Shown here: positions 21,826 to 34,800 of the stretch, piece by piece
How the letters are laid out: every line of letters begins with the position of its first letter
How positions within the stretch are numbered: position 1 is the first letter of the stretch
Assembly: GCA_021234155.1 (NCBI GenBank)
Contig: JAJEKV010000039.1
Coordinates: forward strand, 6,672,912 to 6,736,911
DNA: 64,000 nucleotides
Direction: 5' to 3'
DNA from: Isoetes taiwanensis
Lineage: Eukaryota > Streptophyta > Lycopodiopsida > Isoetales > Isoetaceae
Translations under genes and position numbers: made by a program
The notes under the pieces: generated by a model
Told to the model about the DNA's origin: nothing
Database searches by the model: none
The model's input: the letters and a program-made list of their open reading frames with translations, nothing else

Positions 21826-24800
21826 GTATGCACTTGTGTAATGGAAGTATGCACTTGTGAATATCTATAAGGCTGTGAAAATAATTTGAAGAAACATTAG
21901 GTGTAAATAAAAGTGTATTATGGCATATGGGATTTCTTTTTGCAGATAATGGTCGAAAATAGACCAATGGTTGAAGCTTAACCTAAATGGAAAAAATCGA
22001 GCAGAGCATAGCATAGCATAGCTAACTCTAAACTGAGCGGATATGGCTGTGGCAACTTGGGCATATGATTTATGGCCTTGGACACTGCATGATATTTGTT
22101 GTAGGACTGCCTTTAAGTCGAGAATTGTCGGTAGTTCAAAGATTGGAGTATATATCAGAGATCGGAGTGAAGCCAAAATATGCTGTCATAGACTATTTGT
22201 AAGGCATAAACCGCATGCATTAGTGCCGGATCTACTGTTGGATCTGGTATGCTTGGAGCTGAATATCGAAAGAAGCTTGGTGCTGATCGGTGCACTGTTA
22301 CAGTGATGTGAAAACTGACATTAAGGCAGAGCAGATTGGCTACAACAACGAATCTGAAGCCATAGGGAATGAATTCAATCTCCAACGACATCCACAGGTT
22401 TGGAGACATTGAATTATTTTTGGTTTGTTGCACTTGCTATAGATCTAAGTACTTCAATGAGCTAATGCAAGAATGGGTCAAAGTATTGTCATTATGCTGG
22501 ACTGATCACAGATCTATGCATTTGAGTGACGTAATACATGCATTAGGTTAAAATTAGTGCTATGAAAGCATCTAACTTAGAGTACAATTTTCCATTATGT
22601 TGCAATGATTATGCTGCAAGGATTTGCTTGAAAACTCTACACTGGGTACAGATCTATGATTATGAATGAAGGGATGTAGGCTTTGAGTTAAATTTTGAGT
22701 CTAACATGTACTGAGCTTTTGCACTATCCCTTGGTGGATTTAGAGGACATGACATGAAGTTAGAAGGAGATTGAAGATAACAATAGAGTAGACATCCGGA
22801 CTTTATTGGGTTGGCATGGGATTTCTCACTTTGTGCTTTTATATTTAACACCATGCTTAGCTAAAGAAGGTGTATTTGAGGTCTCATTGGAGTGAAAGCG
22901 GTGTCAATAAATGATGATCTAGTTAATAATTAAAGGTTTGCACCTAGATCTGGCTGTCCACTTGGTGAGAAGATTACAGTGAATATAATGGCTAAAATAC
23001 TCCTGCTTAAAGCTTAAGGTGCTTCTTAAAGTTGTGAACATGTTAACTTGATTCTGAGGTGGGATTGAACAGAAAGCTTCAATGATCTGCATGGTGGACC
23101 TGCACACTATTTTTCTACAGGTCTTGAACCTGAAGGTTGAAAGAACAAATGCCAGTCTAATTAGTAAATGTGCTAGTCTAACTGGAATTTTGATTCTCTG
23201 TAGCGGTTGAAATTGCTAGGGTCATGTCAAGTAATAAATGCTCTATCGCTGCTTCCATGGCTTTGTCCACGTGTTTACAAAGCTATAAATAATTATTGAA
23301 AAGAATATCTTGGCTGGAATAGGAGCTATGATTGTTCTCTGTTAGTTTTTTATCTGTTAGTATGCTCCCGGTTCACGAAGATATTTCATGATCACATGTT
23401 GGAGGCATTAGATAGCGAGAAGATATTGCAGTTTCACACTTTAAGATGGCAATATCTTTTCCAGATTATCAATTTGATGGAGTATACGGAGAATATGCCA
23501 CGGCAAATGAAGGCTTCTGATCCCTCGCTATAAAGTCTTATATAAATGTGTAAATTGCTCCACTACATGGTGATTTAATAGTCTACAGATCATTAGAAAA
23601 TAGGGCTGGCCTTAGAGTATGAAACTATTTGTTAACGTTTATGTATGATGATGCAGCTTCACACCTTTGGAACAAGTGGCTCCTACGTGCTATTGGCATG
23701 GTTAACACTAAGAATTATCTGGATTGAAGCTTCCAGAGTTGGGATCTAGCTGTTTGGAATGCCTCTATTAACATGCATGCGGCGAATTACGGATTCACTT
23801 AGATCAAATATTTAGGGCAGGGGCTTAGATATTCTTTGCAGATAAAATTTTCCTGTCTATTGTGGTTCTCTGTCGATTGTGTTTATCTTATGGGCATGTC
23901 TATGGTGTTTATCTTAATGCAAGATGAAGGGCAGGTTCATTATTTAGGGCAGAGTTACTTATACAGTCTCTGCTTGATAAATATGCATGTTTATGTGCTT
24001 GTGTTAACATGCAAGGTGAAGGGCGATAAGCCCAAGGAATCCGTAGCTTACCTGTTAGTGACTTAGGCTCTTACCCTTCTAAGGCTAACTGTCCTCTGGT
24101 TTCACTGCAGGTAACGGGATTTCTTGCTCCTATGTGTGTTTTCCCATTAAAGTTGGAAAAGCTACAAGACAAGACGAGATGACATTGAAGATATGTTTTT
24201 GACAAGTCTGTTGAGCACTCTATGGTGCTGATTTGGAAGATAAAGAAACTTCTAAACTATTTTTTTTATCTATTCTAGAGTCGATTTCTTAACTTTCCTA
24301 AAGGTAAACATGATGTATTGACCGAATATATTAATTGAATTGGCAAAAGGAGATTGTTTTTGGTAATTTATTTTGCGATGATAAATGTTAACCATTCTTA
24401 AGGCTTAAGTCAAAATTTACACCTGTTTTGGCTTAAGGCTGCATATTGGCCAGAAGTGGTCTTTGCAAAAGTCCATGGAAGTTAAAAGTCTGTTGAACAG
24501 ATTTTAAAAGGTTTTTTTCTTTAACTCAGTTCTCTAGTTATGCTATAGGGGCCTTAAAATGGTTAAAATTCAGGTGTAGATAATTTCTTACTAATACCTT
24601 TTGGATATTTATAGGAATTGGCATAGGCTTGAAATGACGATTATAATTCTTTCTATCAATCTGGACGATTACTCACTATGGCTGCCAATGTGGACGAGTA
24701 TAATGTCAATAATCAGTGGTACAAATATAACTTGTGCAAAAATGACAAATGAGTTTCGCTCTTGGCTTGCATCAGAAGTAAGGAGATCAGAAGTAAGGAG

Positions 24801-25992
24801 ATCGGCTAAAAAATAAAGGTAACATTACATTTGTTGTTGATGTAATCATGCCAATAAAGCTTAACATGTAAGCTGGATCATAGACTGAGTTTTGGCTCTT
24901 TTAAACTAGTCTTTTGGCATTGGCCCAGACTAGGAAGAATCTATTTGCCATTTGGCTCTCTGCAATAAAAGATAATTAAGCAATATAGGTAGGGTAGGGC
25001 TTTGGCAACAAGGTCCTACTCTCCTTGTTGCTAACTTCATGTACGAATATGGCCCACCCTGACCTACGGTAGGAGGCAGGCTTTTTTTATTATGGATAAT
25101 GTGAAATGCCTTTTTTCTGTTCTGGCAGAAGTATGGACTTAAAGGTGAGTTGGCCTAGCAATATGACTTTGAATATGGTTCAGAACTTGACATTTACTAA
25201 AATTTTGAATATAAGGTAATGGGGAACATGGAACTCTTATAGCAGAAAAGCATTTACGGTCCTTTATGGTAAAATAGACAATATGAAATTCGTTGTTTAT
25301 TGTTAACTCGGAAATTTAGGGTTTCAGATAATGCGGCAAAGGAAAAACGGTTCTTTGATAGATCCCTTTCAAGATAATGATAGCACTTTGTTAAACATTG
25401 TAAGGTTTCAGTGTAATACATGCCATGGTTTTTGAAAAATGAAAAGGTTGGATAACCATATATGCAGGATCAAGAATCAAATAGCAACACTTGAGAATAA
25501 TGGAAATATGTAGCATAATAATGGGGTTTTTTTTTTGTATTTTTTACGGTTTTTCCAATGGTTTTTATATGATTTGATGGGCGTATTACACAAGGCCTAC
25601 TAATTAGTACATCTAGAGTGCCCATTGTATTTGCATACGCTTGAATTAATTTTAATGCCTCTTTTCAATGGTGTAGACCCATATATGTAGTATTTTTCAG
25701 TTAAGTTTTATTTTTCGTATTATATTTTATTTTGGTCGACATGCAAAGCTCGAGTAGCTCATTTTAGGGTTTTTTGCTGTAAGGGCGTGGTTATGTGGGT
25801 CGGATTCAAGCAGCATCGGATTTGGGCGGCGCTTAACCCGGTTCAATGAGAGAGAGCTACGAGTGCTTGAAGCGGATGCTTGCCAATCCATGAAAGTCCT
25901 TCCTCCTGCTTTTGTGTTTTGAACGATGGAGCTATTTTCCTTTTTTCATCTCTGTGAACATGTAGACGCCCTTCAGCTTACGGTTTGGAGGC

Positions 25993-27012
25993 CATTCAGC
26001 TTAGGGTTTTGAGGCCCACAAACAGATTGATTGGTTTGCGGTGCTGGGGATGCAGAGATTTGACTTCTTCTTCTCCTCCTTGGTATTCCCTCCATAGCTG
26101 AGAAACCATCTCTTTTCTTTCCTGCATTCTTACCACATCCTTCATCTTGGGAAGATCTTCTGCTGAAGCTCTTGTGCTATGAGCCATGCACCAACTCTTC
26201 AATGTCACCAAGGTTTGCTTCCATTTCCAAAGATCGCTTTGTTTTGAGTCACAAAAATGGATTTTTCCATTTGGGTTTTTGATTGAATGGCGCAGGATCT
26301 CCAGTTTCGCCTATGCTGGAGATTTGAGCAGAAGAGGGTCGTTTGTGTCTGGGTGCAGACCAACCACCACAAAGTGCTCTAGCAGCTGCTTCTGTAGTTT
26401 GTTTAAACAACGAAGGCTGGTTATGTTCTTAGGATTATATGACATGCTCAGTAAGTTCACTCATATTCACACATTGCATGAACAGCTTCAGTTTACCGAG
26501 AGTTATGGAGGCTGGAGCCTTTGTCTTTTGAGCCAAGAACAATGTGGAAAAGGGAGATGGAGTGGCTTTTGTCAGTTAGCGATTATATCGTAGAGCTTGT
26601 GCCCTCTTGGCAAAACTTCTCTGATGGAAGTAACATGGAGGTATGTTCAATATGTGGTCGAGGATGCATTAGCTAATGTGTAAATTTTAAATTCATCTGC
26701 TAGCATCTTCTCATTTTTATGAATTGGCATGACAGATTATGGTCACTCGACCCCGTTCGGATCAACAAATTTATTCATCTTTCCAGCGAATAACTTCGTC
26801 TTCACCTAAAAGGAGACCAGGAAGGAAGGTTACTTCACCTTTGCCAATCCAAAATCCCCCACTAAAGGTTCAAAGTTATCATCCAGCAAAATGTTGGCAG
26901 CCTTTACATCACGGTGTATTATCTTCGGGTCACAATGTTCATGAAGATAAGCAAGACCTCAAGCTGCACCTAAAGCTATACGTTTCCGAATCTCCCAAGT
27001 AAGTGCTTTTCT
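25993..27012 (-). pseudogene. SERK-like LRR receptor kinase relic (unit 3)
   Basis: A second copy, better preserved upstream: it reads TWEIRKRIALGAA, stop, [17 protein letters not shown], so the usual ARG has become A-stop (CGA to TGA would suffice). The catalytic loop and DFGLAKVK follow and end at a GT donor-like site. The C-terminal exon at 26211-25993 keeps EDLPKMKDVVRM. It is shared with unit 2, so the gene was already broken when the array formed. Confidence 0.8.
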
Positions 27013-27984
27013 TTCACGATGTTCAATAATGGTTTGGATTGCATACTTTTATAAGCTTATCAATTTTTCAATCTCATTAATGTTATGGTGTTTAGTCTCT
27101 GAGATTCTCAGAATGGTCCTAGAGAAGAATCTTTCCAAAAAGACACGATCAAATTTGAAAAGGCGGTGCGGTTACAACAACTGCAGTTGAAAAGGTAGTG
27201 CTAGTTGCAACAACCGGGTTTGTGTTGTGAAAGGCGAATTTGATCTTGCGGTGTTGAGGATTCAAGGTCCATGGTCGAAGAAGATTCAAGTGTGAGCTCT
27301 TTGTCTATTTAATTTTAAAACTGTGAATATGGTTCCGGTTATCAAACATGCGTGATTATGGCTTATATTTGAGAAGTGTTGTTCAATATTCTGAAATATA
27401 ACTCTAGCCATTACCATATTATCGTTATTCTATTATCATGTATGTAAAAGCGATGATTGCTAGATGCTTGTCAAAACCTCACCATCGGTTAATGGCCTGA
27501 CCAATCAATGTAGATGAGGAAACAATGTTATTTGGTCGATTCATTGTAAAGCCTTGAAATATAAATTCTCTTAGAAGCATCCCTCCGAGTATACTGTTGG
27601 TGAATTTGCTATACCCTTTGTTTCAAATTTGGTTATCCTACTAGATTAGTTAATCTTCTCGGTTGAGCCTTTTAATGTTCAAGCTAATGTATTTGAAGAA
27701 GTTTCTAAAAGGTGAGCTTCTAAATATTTAAACGATGGTTATCTAGTACACTTCAAATATTAAATCCTTAGTGCATATTTCGATTCCAAGGTTCAAGATG
27801 CAACCCTACACTATCTTTATGTTTTAAATGTCTTTTATATTCTCACGCATTTTTTTTTTTATGGCAGAAGGGCCAAAATTTTTTTTTAGTATAATAACCA
27901 ACACATAACTACCATTGACATTAATAAATATAACGATTGGATCCAACACATTTAAATTAAAATCCCCCTTAAACCCCCTTTGGT

Positions 27985-28252
27985 TTGGGTGCATATTCAC
28001 ACGGGGGGTGACGTAGGGCAGCGAGAGCCCTCATAATTGTATTTTGCACGTACGAAATCAACACCATATAGTATTCCGGTTGAAATCTTATAGTAGTTTG
28101 CGAATCTTATTATACAGTATAGCAAATCTTGTACTTGCATACCCCACAAATGAGGAACTTTACGTACGGTGTAGATTAAGGAATAAGGGGCGAATATGCC
28201 AATCCGACAGCTCTCGATGCCCGGAGTCACCCCCGTGTGAATATGCACCCAA
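27985..28252. mobile_element. Same MITE in unit 3, 268 bp
   Basis: Same inverted ends and interior as 21560-21825, at the same place in the unit, so it was inserted before the tandem amplification. Small differences include a G-run length and AGGGCAGCGAG versus AGGGCGAG. Confidence 0.75.
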
Positions 28253-30925
28253 GTATGCACTTGTGTAATGGAAGTATGCACTTGTGAATATCTATAAGGC
28301 TGTGAAAATAATTTGAAGAAACATTAGGTGTAAATAAAAGTGTATTATGGCATATGGGATTTCTTTTTGCAGATAATGGTCGAAAATAGACCAATGGTTG
28401 AAGCTTAACCTAAATGGAAAAAATCGAGCAGAGCATAGCATAGCATAGCTAACTCTAAACTGAGCGGATATGGCTGTGGCAACTTGGGCATATGATTTAT
28501 GGCCTTGGACACTGCATGATATTTGTTGTAGGACTGCCTTTAAGTCGAGAATTGTCGGTAGTTCAAAGATTGGAGTATATATCAGAGATCGGAGTGAAGC
28601 CAAAATATGCTGTCATAGACTATTTGTAAGGCATAAACCGCATGCATTAGTGCGGATCTTTGTTGGATCTGGTATGCTTGGAGCTGAATATCGAAAGAAG
28701 CTTGGTGCTGACGGGTAATCTTTATGATGATGTGAAAACCGACATTAAGGCGGAAGCATTGGCTACAACAACGAATCCGAAGCCATAGGGAATGAATTCA
28801 ATCTCCAACGACATCCACGGTTTGGAGACATTGAATTATTTTTGGTTTGTTGCACTTGCTATAGATCTAAGTACTTCAATGAGCTAATGCAAGAATGGGT
28901 CAAAGTATTGTCATTATCTTTGGGTGATCACGGATCTATGCATTTGAGTGACGTAATACATGCATTAGGTTAAAATTAGTGCTATGAAAGCATCTAACTT
29001 AGAGTACAATTTTCCATTATGTTGCAATGATTATCTTTGCAAGGATTTGCTTGAAAACTCTACAACCGGGTAGAGATCTATGATTATGAATGAAGGGATG
29101 TAGGCTTTGAGTTAAATTTTGAGTCTAACATGTACTGAGCTTTTGCACTATCCCTTGGTGGATTTAGAACTGACATGAAGTTAGAAGGAGATTGAAGATA
29201 ACAATAGAGTAGACATCTGGACTTTATTGGGTCGGCATGGGATTTCTCCACGTGCTTTATATTTAACACCATGCTTAGCTAAAGAAGGTGTATTTGAGAG
29301 GTCTGCTGGTGCGGCGGTGTCAATAAATGATGATCTAGTTAATAATTAAAGGTTTGCACCTAGATCTGGCTGTCTACTTGGTGAGAAGATTACAGTGAAT
29401 ATAATGGCTAAAATACTCCTGCTTAAAGCTTAAGGTGCTTCTTAAAGTTGTGAACATGTTAACTTGATTCTGAGGTGGGATTGAAAGTAAAGCTTCAATG
29501 ATGCATGGTGGACACGCACACTATTTTTCTACGTGTCTTGAACACGAAGGTTGAAAGAACAAATGCCGGTCTAATTAGTAAATGTGCTAGTCTAACGGAA
29601 TTTTGATTCTCTGAAGCGATTGAAATTGCTAGGGTCATGTCAAGTAATAAATGCTCTATCTGTTGCTTCCATGGCTTTGTCCACAGGTTTACAAAGCTAT
29701 AAATAATTATTGAAAAGAATATCTTGCTGAATAGGAGCTATGATTGTTCTCCCGCTAGTTTTTTTTATCTGTTAGTATGCTCCCGGTTTCGAAGATATTT
29801 CATGATCACATGTTGGCAGGCATTAGATAGCAGAAAATATTGCAGTTTCACACTTTAAGATGGCAATATCTTTTCCAGATTATCAATTTGATGGAGTATA
29901 CGGAGAATATGCCACGGCAAATGAAGGCTTCTGATCCCTCGCTATAAAGTCTTATATAAATGTGTAAATTGCTCCACTACATGGTGATTTAATAGTCTAC
30001 AGATCATTAGAAAATAGGGCTGGCCTTAGAGTATGAAACTATTTGTTAACGTTTATGTATGATGATGCAGCTTCACACCTTTGGAACAAGTGGCTCCTAC
30101 GTGCTATTGGCATGGTTAACACTAAGAATTACCTGGATTGAAGCTTCCAGAGTTGGGATCTAGCTGTTTGGAATGCCTCTATTAACATGCATGCGGCGAA
30201 TTACGGATTCACTTAGATCAAATATTTAGGGCAGGGGCTTAGATATTCTTTTTGAGATAAAATTTTTCTGTCTATTGTGGTTCTCTCGTCGATTGTGTTT
30301 ATCTTATGGGCATGTCTATGGTGTTTATCTTAATGCAAGATGAAGGGCAGGTTCATTATTTAGGGCAGAGTTACTTATACAGTCTCTGCTTGATAAATAT
30401 GCATGTTTATGTGCTTGTGTTAACATGCAAGGTGAAGGGCGATAAGCCCAAGAACCCGTAAGCTTACCTGTTAGTGACTTAGGCTCTTACCCTTCTAAGG
30501 CTAAGCGTCCTCCACGGGTTTCACTTTGCAGTGTAGCGGGATTTCTTGCTCCTATGTGTGTTTTCCCATTAAAGTTGGAAAAGCTACAAGACAAGACGAG
30601 ATGACATTGAAGATATGTTTTTGACAAGTCTGTTGAGCACTCTATGGTGCTGATTTGGAAGATAAAGAAACTTCTAAACTATTTTTTTATCTATTCTAGA
30701 GTCGATTTCTTAACTTTCCTAAAGGTAAACATGATGTATTGACCGAATATATTAATTGAATTGGCAAAAAGAGATTGTTTTTGGTAATTTATTTTGCGAT
30801 GATAAATGTTAACCATTCTTAAGGCTTAAGTCAAAATTTACACCTGTTTTGGCTTAAGGCTGCATATTGGCCAGAAGTGGTCTTTGCAAAAGTCCATGGA
30901 AGGTAAAAGTCTGTTGAACAGATTT

Positions 30926-31036
30926 TAAAAGGTTTTTTTTTTTTTTGAAGAAACGACAGAGAGTAGTATATTACTTTGTAATAAGATTTACATAGTAGTA
31001 CAAAAAGATTTACATAGTAGTTTTTTTTTTTTTTTT
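30926..31036 (-). mobile_element. Possible retroelement tail(s), T-rich
   Basis: A T-run is followed by GAAGAAACGACAGAGAGTAG, a duplicated phrase AGATTTACATAGTAGT, and a second T-run (31021-31034). T-runs on the plus strand are what the poly(A) tails of minus-strand SINE or LINE insertions would look like. The body cannot be assigned. Confidence 0.35.
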
Positions 31037-31571
31037 AATTAATTAAGCAATTTTGCTTCAGTTAAGCAATGTTGCTTGGATAGTCAATAGTGATCCAAAG
31101 ATCTCTTCTACACTAGAACACTTGATCTTCATATGAGACATATTGTTCCTTAGAAATCTAGAGCACAAGCGGATATACGAGATTTCTAATATTGTACAAG
31201 GTGCTATACATGATCACTAAATTCCCATTTGGTAAGCATAAAGCTTATTAAGATTTCTATTTTATTTTAAAGCACATTAAAATGACTTTTGAAAGTTCCA
31301 AAGATATCGTACTATAATTGCTTTTTGGCTAAATGGTCCAAAAAGCTTCGTTGAAGGTAAGGATGTTCTAATCGTGACCTCCTTGATAGGAAAAAAGGTG
31401 AAAAAGTTAAAGGCAAAAAGGCTAAGTGCTTTTTTATCTAGCCTTTGAAATGACTACGAAAGCCATCAGGAATCCTATGGATGTAGGAACCAAAGTTTAA
31501 CAGCAAAAAACCACTTTAACAGAAAAGAGATTAGGAAGTTCAATAGCACAGTTCACAATAGACCGCCCTGT

Positions 31572-31829
31572 TTACAGAGTATCAGGCACTCCATCCAGGG
31601 TGATAATGGCAAAAGCTTCGCCGGTATGCACGAACATCATATCATCCAACTGATTTGGCCCATAACTCGTGGAATCAAGCAGGTACAAAATCCAAGAATC
31701 TCCAGCATCTTCATGGATCTTCAATTTGGCCTGAAAATAAGGCTTATCTTTATAGATCCCACTAAGATCCATGCATATTCTGTATGGCATCATCCGGTAT
31801 GCCCTAGAAATCCAAGAACTCCAAATCAT
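31572..31829 (-). CDS. Unrecognised C-terminal-like exon
   Basis: The minus-strand frame of 85 codons has ordinary protein composition (for example KPYFQAKLKIHEDAGDSWI and DDMMFVHTGEAFAII) and ends at a stop at 31572. It could be the last exon of an unidentified minus-strand gene, since I could not link upstream exons. Possible, not established. Confidence 0.3.
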   Translation of the reverse strand: MIWSSWISRAYRMMPYRICMDLSGIYKDKPYFQAKLKIHEDAGDSWILYLLDSTSYGPNQLDDMMFVHTGEAFAIITLDGVPDTL

Positions 31830-31839
31830 ATAAAAAAAT

Positions 31840-34800
31840 GTTCCTCCATCTGAACTTAGGTCTTCCCAAGTTGTTCCTTCTTATGTTGTTTAATAGTTCA
31901 TTGAAATGCTTCAATCTGAACTTAGATCTTCCCAACAGTGCAGAGAAACATGACATATCTATATACTGCAAGCTCAACGAAACATGCATGCCCTTTGATA
32001 ATGTTTCATAGTTGCACGTAAGGATACTGAAGAGATTAGGCAATTTTTTTAATGTCTTAAACAAGTGATTTCAGATATCTAAAAGAATTGTGTACTTGCC
32101 TAGCAAAATATTTAGCATGGCAAATGTTTTGAGCAACAAAGTACATATTGGATGCATTGCATTGTAAGCAAATGAAATTGAGCAGGAACGCAGTAGAAGC
32201 ATAATTTATATACCTGCACTCCGTGCTTTCCTGTACTATGTCATGCAACCAAAAAATTATATTTAACTTAAACCAAGGATGGGAACTCTAACTCTCAAGG
32301 TAAATATTTACGTGCATAAAAATGTGCAGAACTATACGCAACAGAGGACATGAATGCAAAAGAATGAAATAGAATAAGTGACTATATACTGTTGTCGGCA
32401 ACATCAAGGTATTTTTAAGCTAGTTATTGTGATGGCTATACTAACCATGCTGCAATATCTGCATAGCAATGTGTAACAAATTTCATGTCCATACTAAGCA
32501 AGCATTGCAAATTGCAAGAAATCAGGAAGGTTTATTCACGTATAGGGCAGGCCATACATATTTCATGTGAATTAGAACATGTTCTTGCCTGGTTAGGAAA
32601 TTGGATGGAATACCTGACAAAAATAGTAAAGAATTTGTAAGCATTCAAATGAGCATGCAAACTAGACCCCATTTTTCTGATGCCACTAATTGCAGATAAC
32701 ATTGTCACTGGTCAAGGGTAGGTTACCTGCATGACACCATAAACGTCAATGCACTTGTCAATACACTGGTAAGGTCAAGACCACCTGCATCTAGAGCTAT
32801 CTACAGCTGCTTGGCCTTCCATCAAATTGTATCGGGGCATTATAAAATCCAGATAATGCTTTTCTTCCAAGCATCAGTTGTCAGTTGCTTGCAACATATG
32901 AAACGTGCTTTACTTCACGTGCAGAGCCTTCAGTCCTAATGAACACCTATCAGAAACAGTGAAGAATCAAACTTTGTTCTATAATATGTCAAGCACTTGT
33001 TGCATCTCATTTAAGCAAATTAAAACTATTATTGGAATGACTAAAAGCTGAACTTTGAAAGCATAAACATATTCCTATGGTCAAATCTTTATGGGGACAT
33101 TCGCCCTAATCGAGGAAAACACATTATTCTTAATTGATCAGAAGGTTGAGTACACTAAGCCAAATACCTAAGAAAGAACGTGGCACATAAAACTCACCCC
33201 AAGCTCAACTATATTAGGATTCAACAACTCAAGATGATGTACCACGCCAAATCTATTGGTAAGCAACCAAGCTTCCAATCATAGTTTAGAGTGATGACTT
33301 GCAATGATAGGCCCATATCATTGTAGTCATGTAGCACACACCCTGTATCTTGTATTTGCTACATGTCTTCTATAATTATCTTTGAAATAAAGGAAAAAGC
33401 ATTGCAAAAAATAAGTAAAAGTCTCCATGATGCAGACGATTCATCAAGAAATTATAAGCCAATAACCTTCATCAATTTCTTACTGACTGTAACATTATCA
33501 TTTCAAATCATACATGCCAGCTTCAATAACTTAATGCTCACTACTAATCATATAGAACTTATAACCATCATCCAATTAAATTGGGATTATGTCAATTCCA
33601 AAACCATTATAAAAAAAGGACACAAACTTCCTGATAAAGGATTACAATCAGAGACATGTAGTTGCATATTGTTCATGAACTCTCTATAAGAAAGGAGCAC
33701 CCTTCTATTCCTGTCAGCTAAGGATAAAAAGGCTCGCAAAAAAAAAGGAGTCTCCCAATCTCCAGGGAGTAGCACCACAAATCCCCAAGAAAATAAATTA
33801 ATCAGTCACACAGACAAAGCAAAAGTGGAAGCCACATATAAATCAGAAAGGGCAACCAACATCAAATGCTTAGATCAGGGTTTGGCCAATACATAGGGTT
33901 GATTTTTTCTAAACAGGCTTTAGGAACAGATTACATTCAACTACAAGGATCGTCAAGAATGTTATAAACATATTCTCTTCAGTAGATGCCAGTCCAACAG
34001 ACATTAATAAATCTTCTTTTTCGTTCTTTTTCTTTTCTTTACCAAACCACATAAAACATGCAAGTACTCTGCCTTTCACAAAAAACTTATGTTGGAATAT
34101 TTTCTTTAAACAAATGTTGTGCAAAAGCAGCATGCGGCTACAAAATTGTCTTCCACACTGCAAGCCATTAAAGTAACTTAAACGGATAGAGGAAACTCAA
34201 GGGGCATACTTACATCAACTATAGCACTTGGCGCTTCTGTTAAAACTGGAGAAATGTCTAGAAGACCACATCTGGTATTTGTAAAGCAATTCGCATAGCC
34301 AGTTAGGCGGTTCGAACAGCACCGAACCAACGAAAGGCTGACCGTTAGTTTACTGGAAGCAGTTTTTAGCATATTCTAGGCATACGCCGGCATATACCTA
34401 GAATATGCCAAAAACCCATATGAGCAAGGGTTTGCCCCCTAGGGGCAACCCAAAAACTGGATAAACATAGTGGCAAATTTGCCAACTATTGCAATCATAA
34501 CTCAATACTCAATGGGTTTCTTGTTATACAAACTTCTTGCTTTTAGTTTAAACTCAAGCGTAAGCATAAACTAGCTAGTTTGCCCCCTTTACTAGTAATT
34601 TTAAAATAGACCTCAGGGAAGGGAGTAAATATTGTAGGATTTAACATAAAGGCAAGGAAAATTAAAGTTTATGAGAGAATATCCTCAGGAATAGGGGGCA
34701 AGTAGACCTCTACGAAGCGGAAGATGAACATCAAGATATAGCAAACACATGCCTTAAGCTGTTGAATGAAGCTGTACTTATACTTATTAAAATTATTGAC

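Larger units (their letters stand above)
18656..25085 (+). repeat. Array unit 2 (A-C-B)
   Basis: A complete unit: block A 18656-19078, block C 19079-21830 (kinase pseudogene plus MITE), block B 21831-25085. It begins at the sequence TTTTTTATTATGGATAATG, as do units 1 and 3. It is close to identical to unit 3 except at CHG-type sites and in homopolymer lengths. Confidence 0.85.
14939..30935 (+). repeat. Direct tandem array of ~6.43-kb units
   Basis: Corresponding positions recur at offsets of about 6427-6441 bp: 15424/21865/28292, 16480/22919 and 17400/23836. The unit can be split into blocks A (~0.42 kb), C (~2.75 kb) and B (~3.25 kb). The order is A-B / A-C-B / A-C-B(truncated). The array starts in a T-run (14939-14962) and ends in one (about 30930-30945). 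Block C holds a kinase pseudogene and a MITE. Differences between copies are mostly small and cluster at CAG/CTG/CCG. Confidence 0.9.
25086..30935 (+). repeat. Array unit 3 (A-C-B, 3' truncated)
   Basis: Same order as unit 2. Block B is cut at the T-run following CAGATTTTAAAAGG (matching 18054 in unit 1 and about 24500 in unit 2). About 0.6 kb of B is therefore missing, and unrelated sequence starting GAAGAAACGACAGAG follows. Confidence 0.85.

Noticed and set aside
22043-22306. mTERF-like resemblance in a block B frame (VVQRLEYISEIGVKPKYAVI)
   Set aside because: Only one short helix-like stretch resembles an mTERF repeat; not enough to assign a family.
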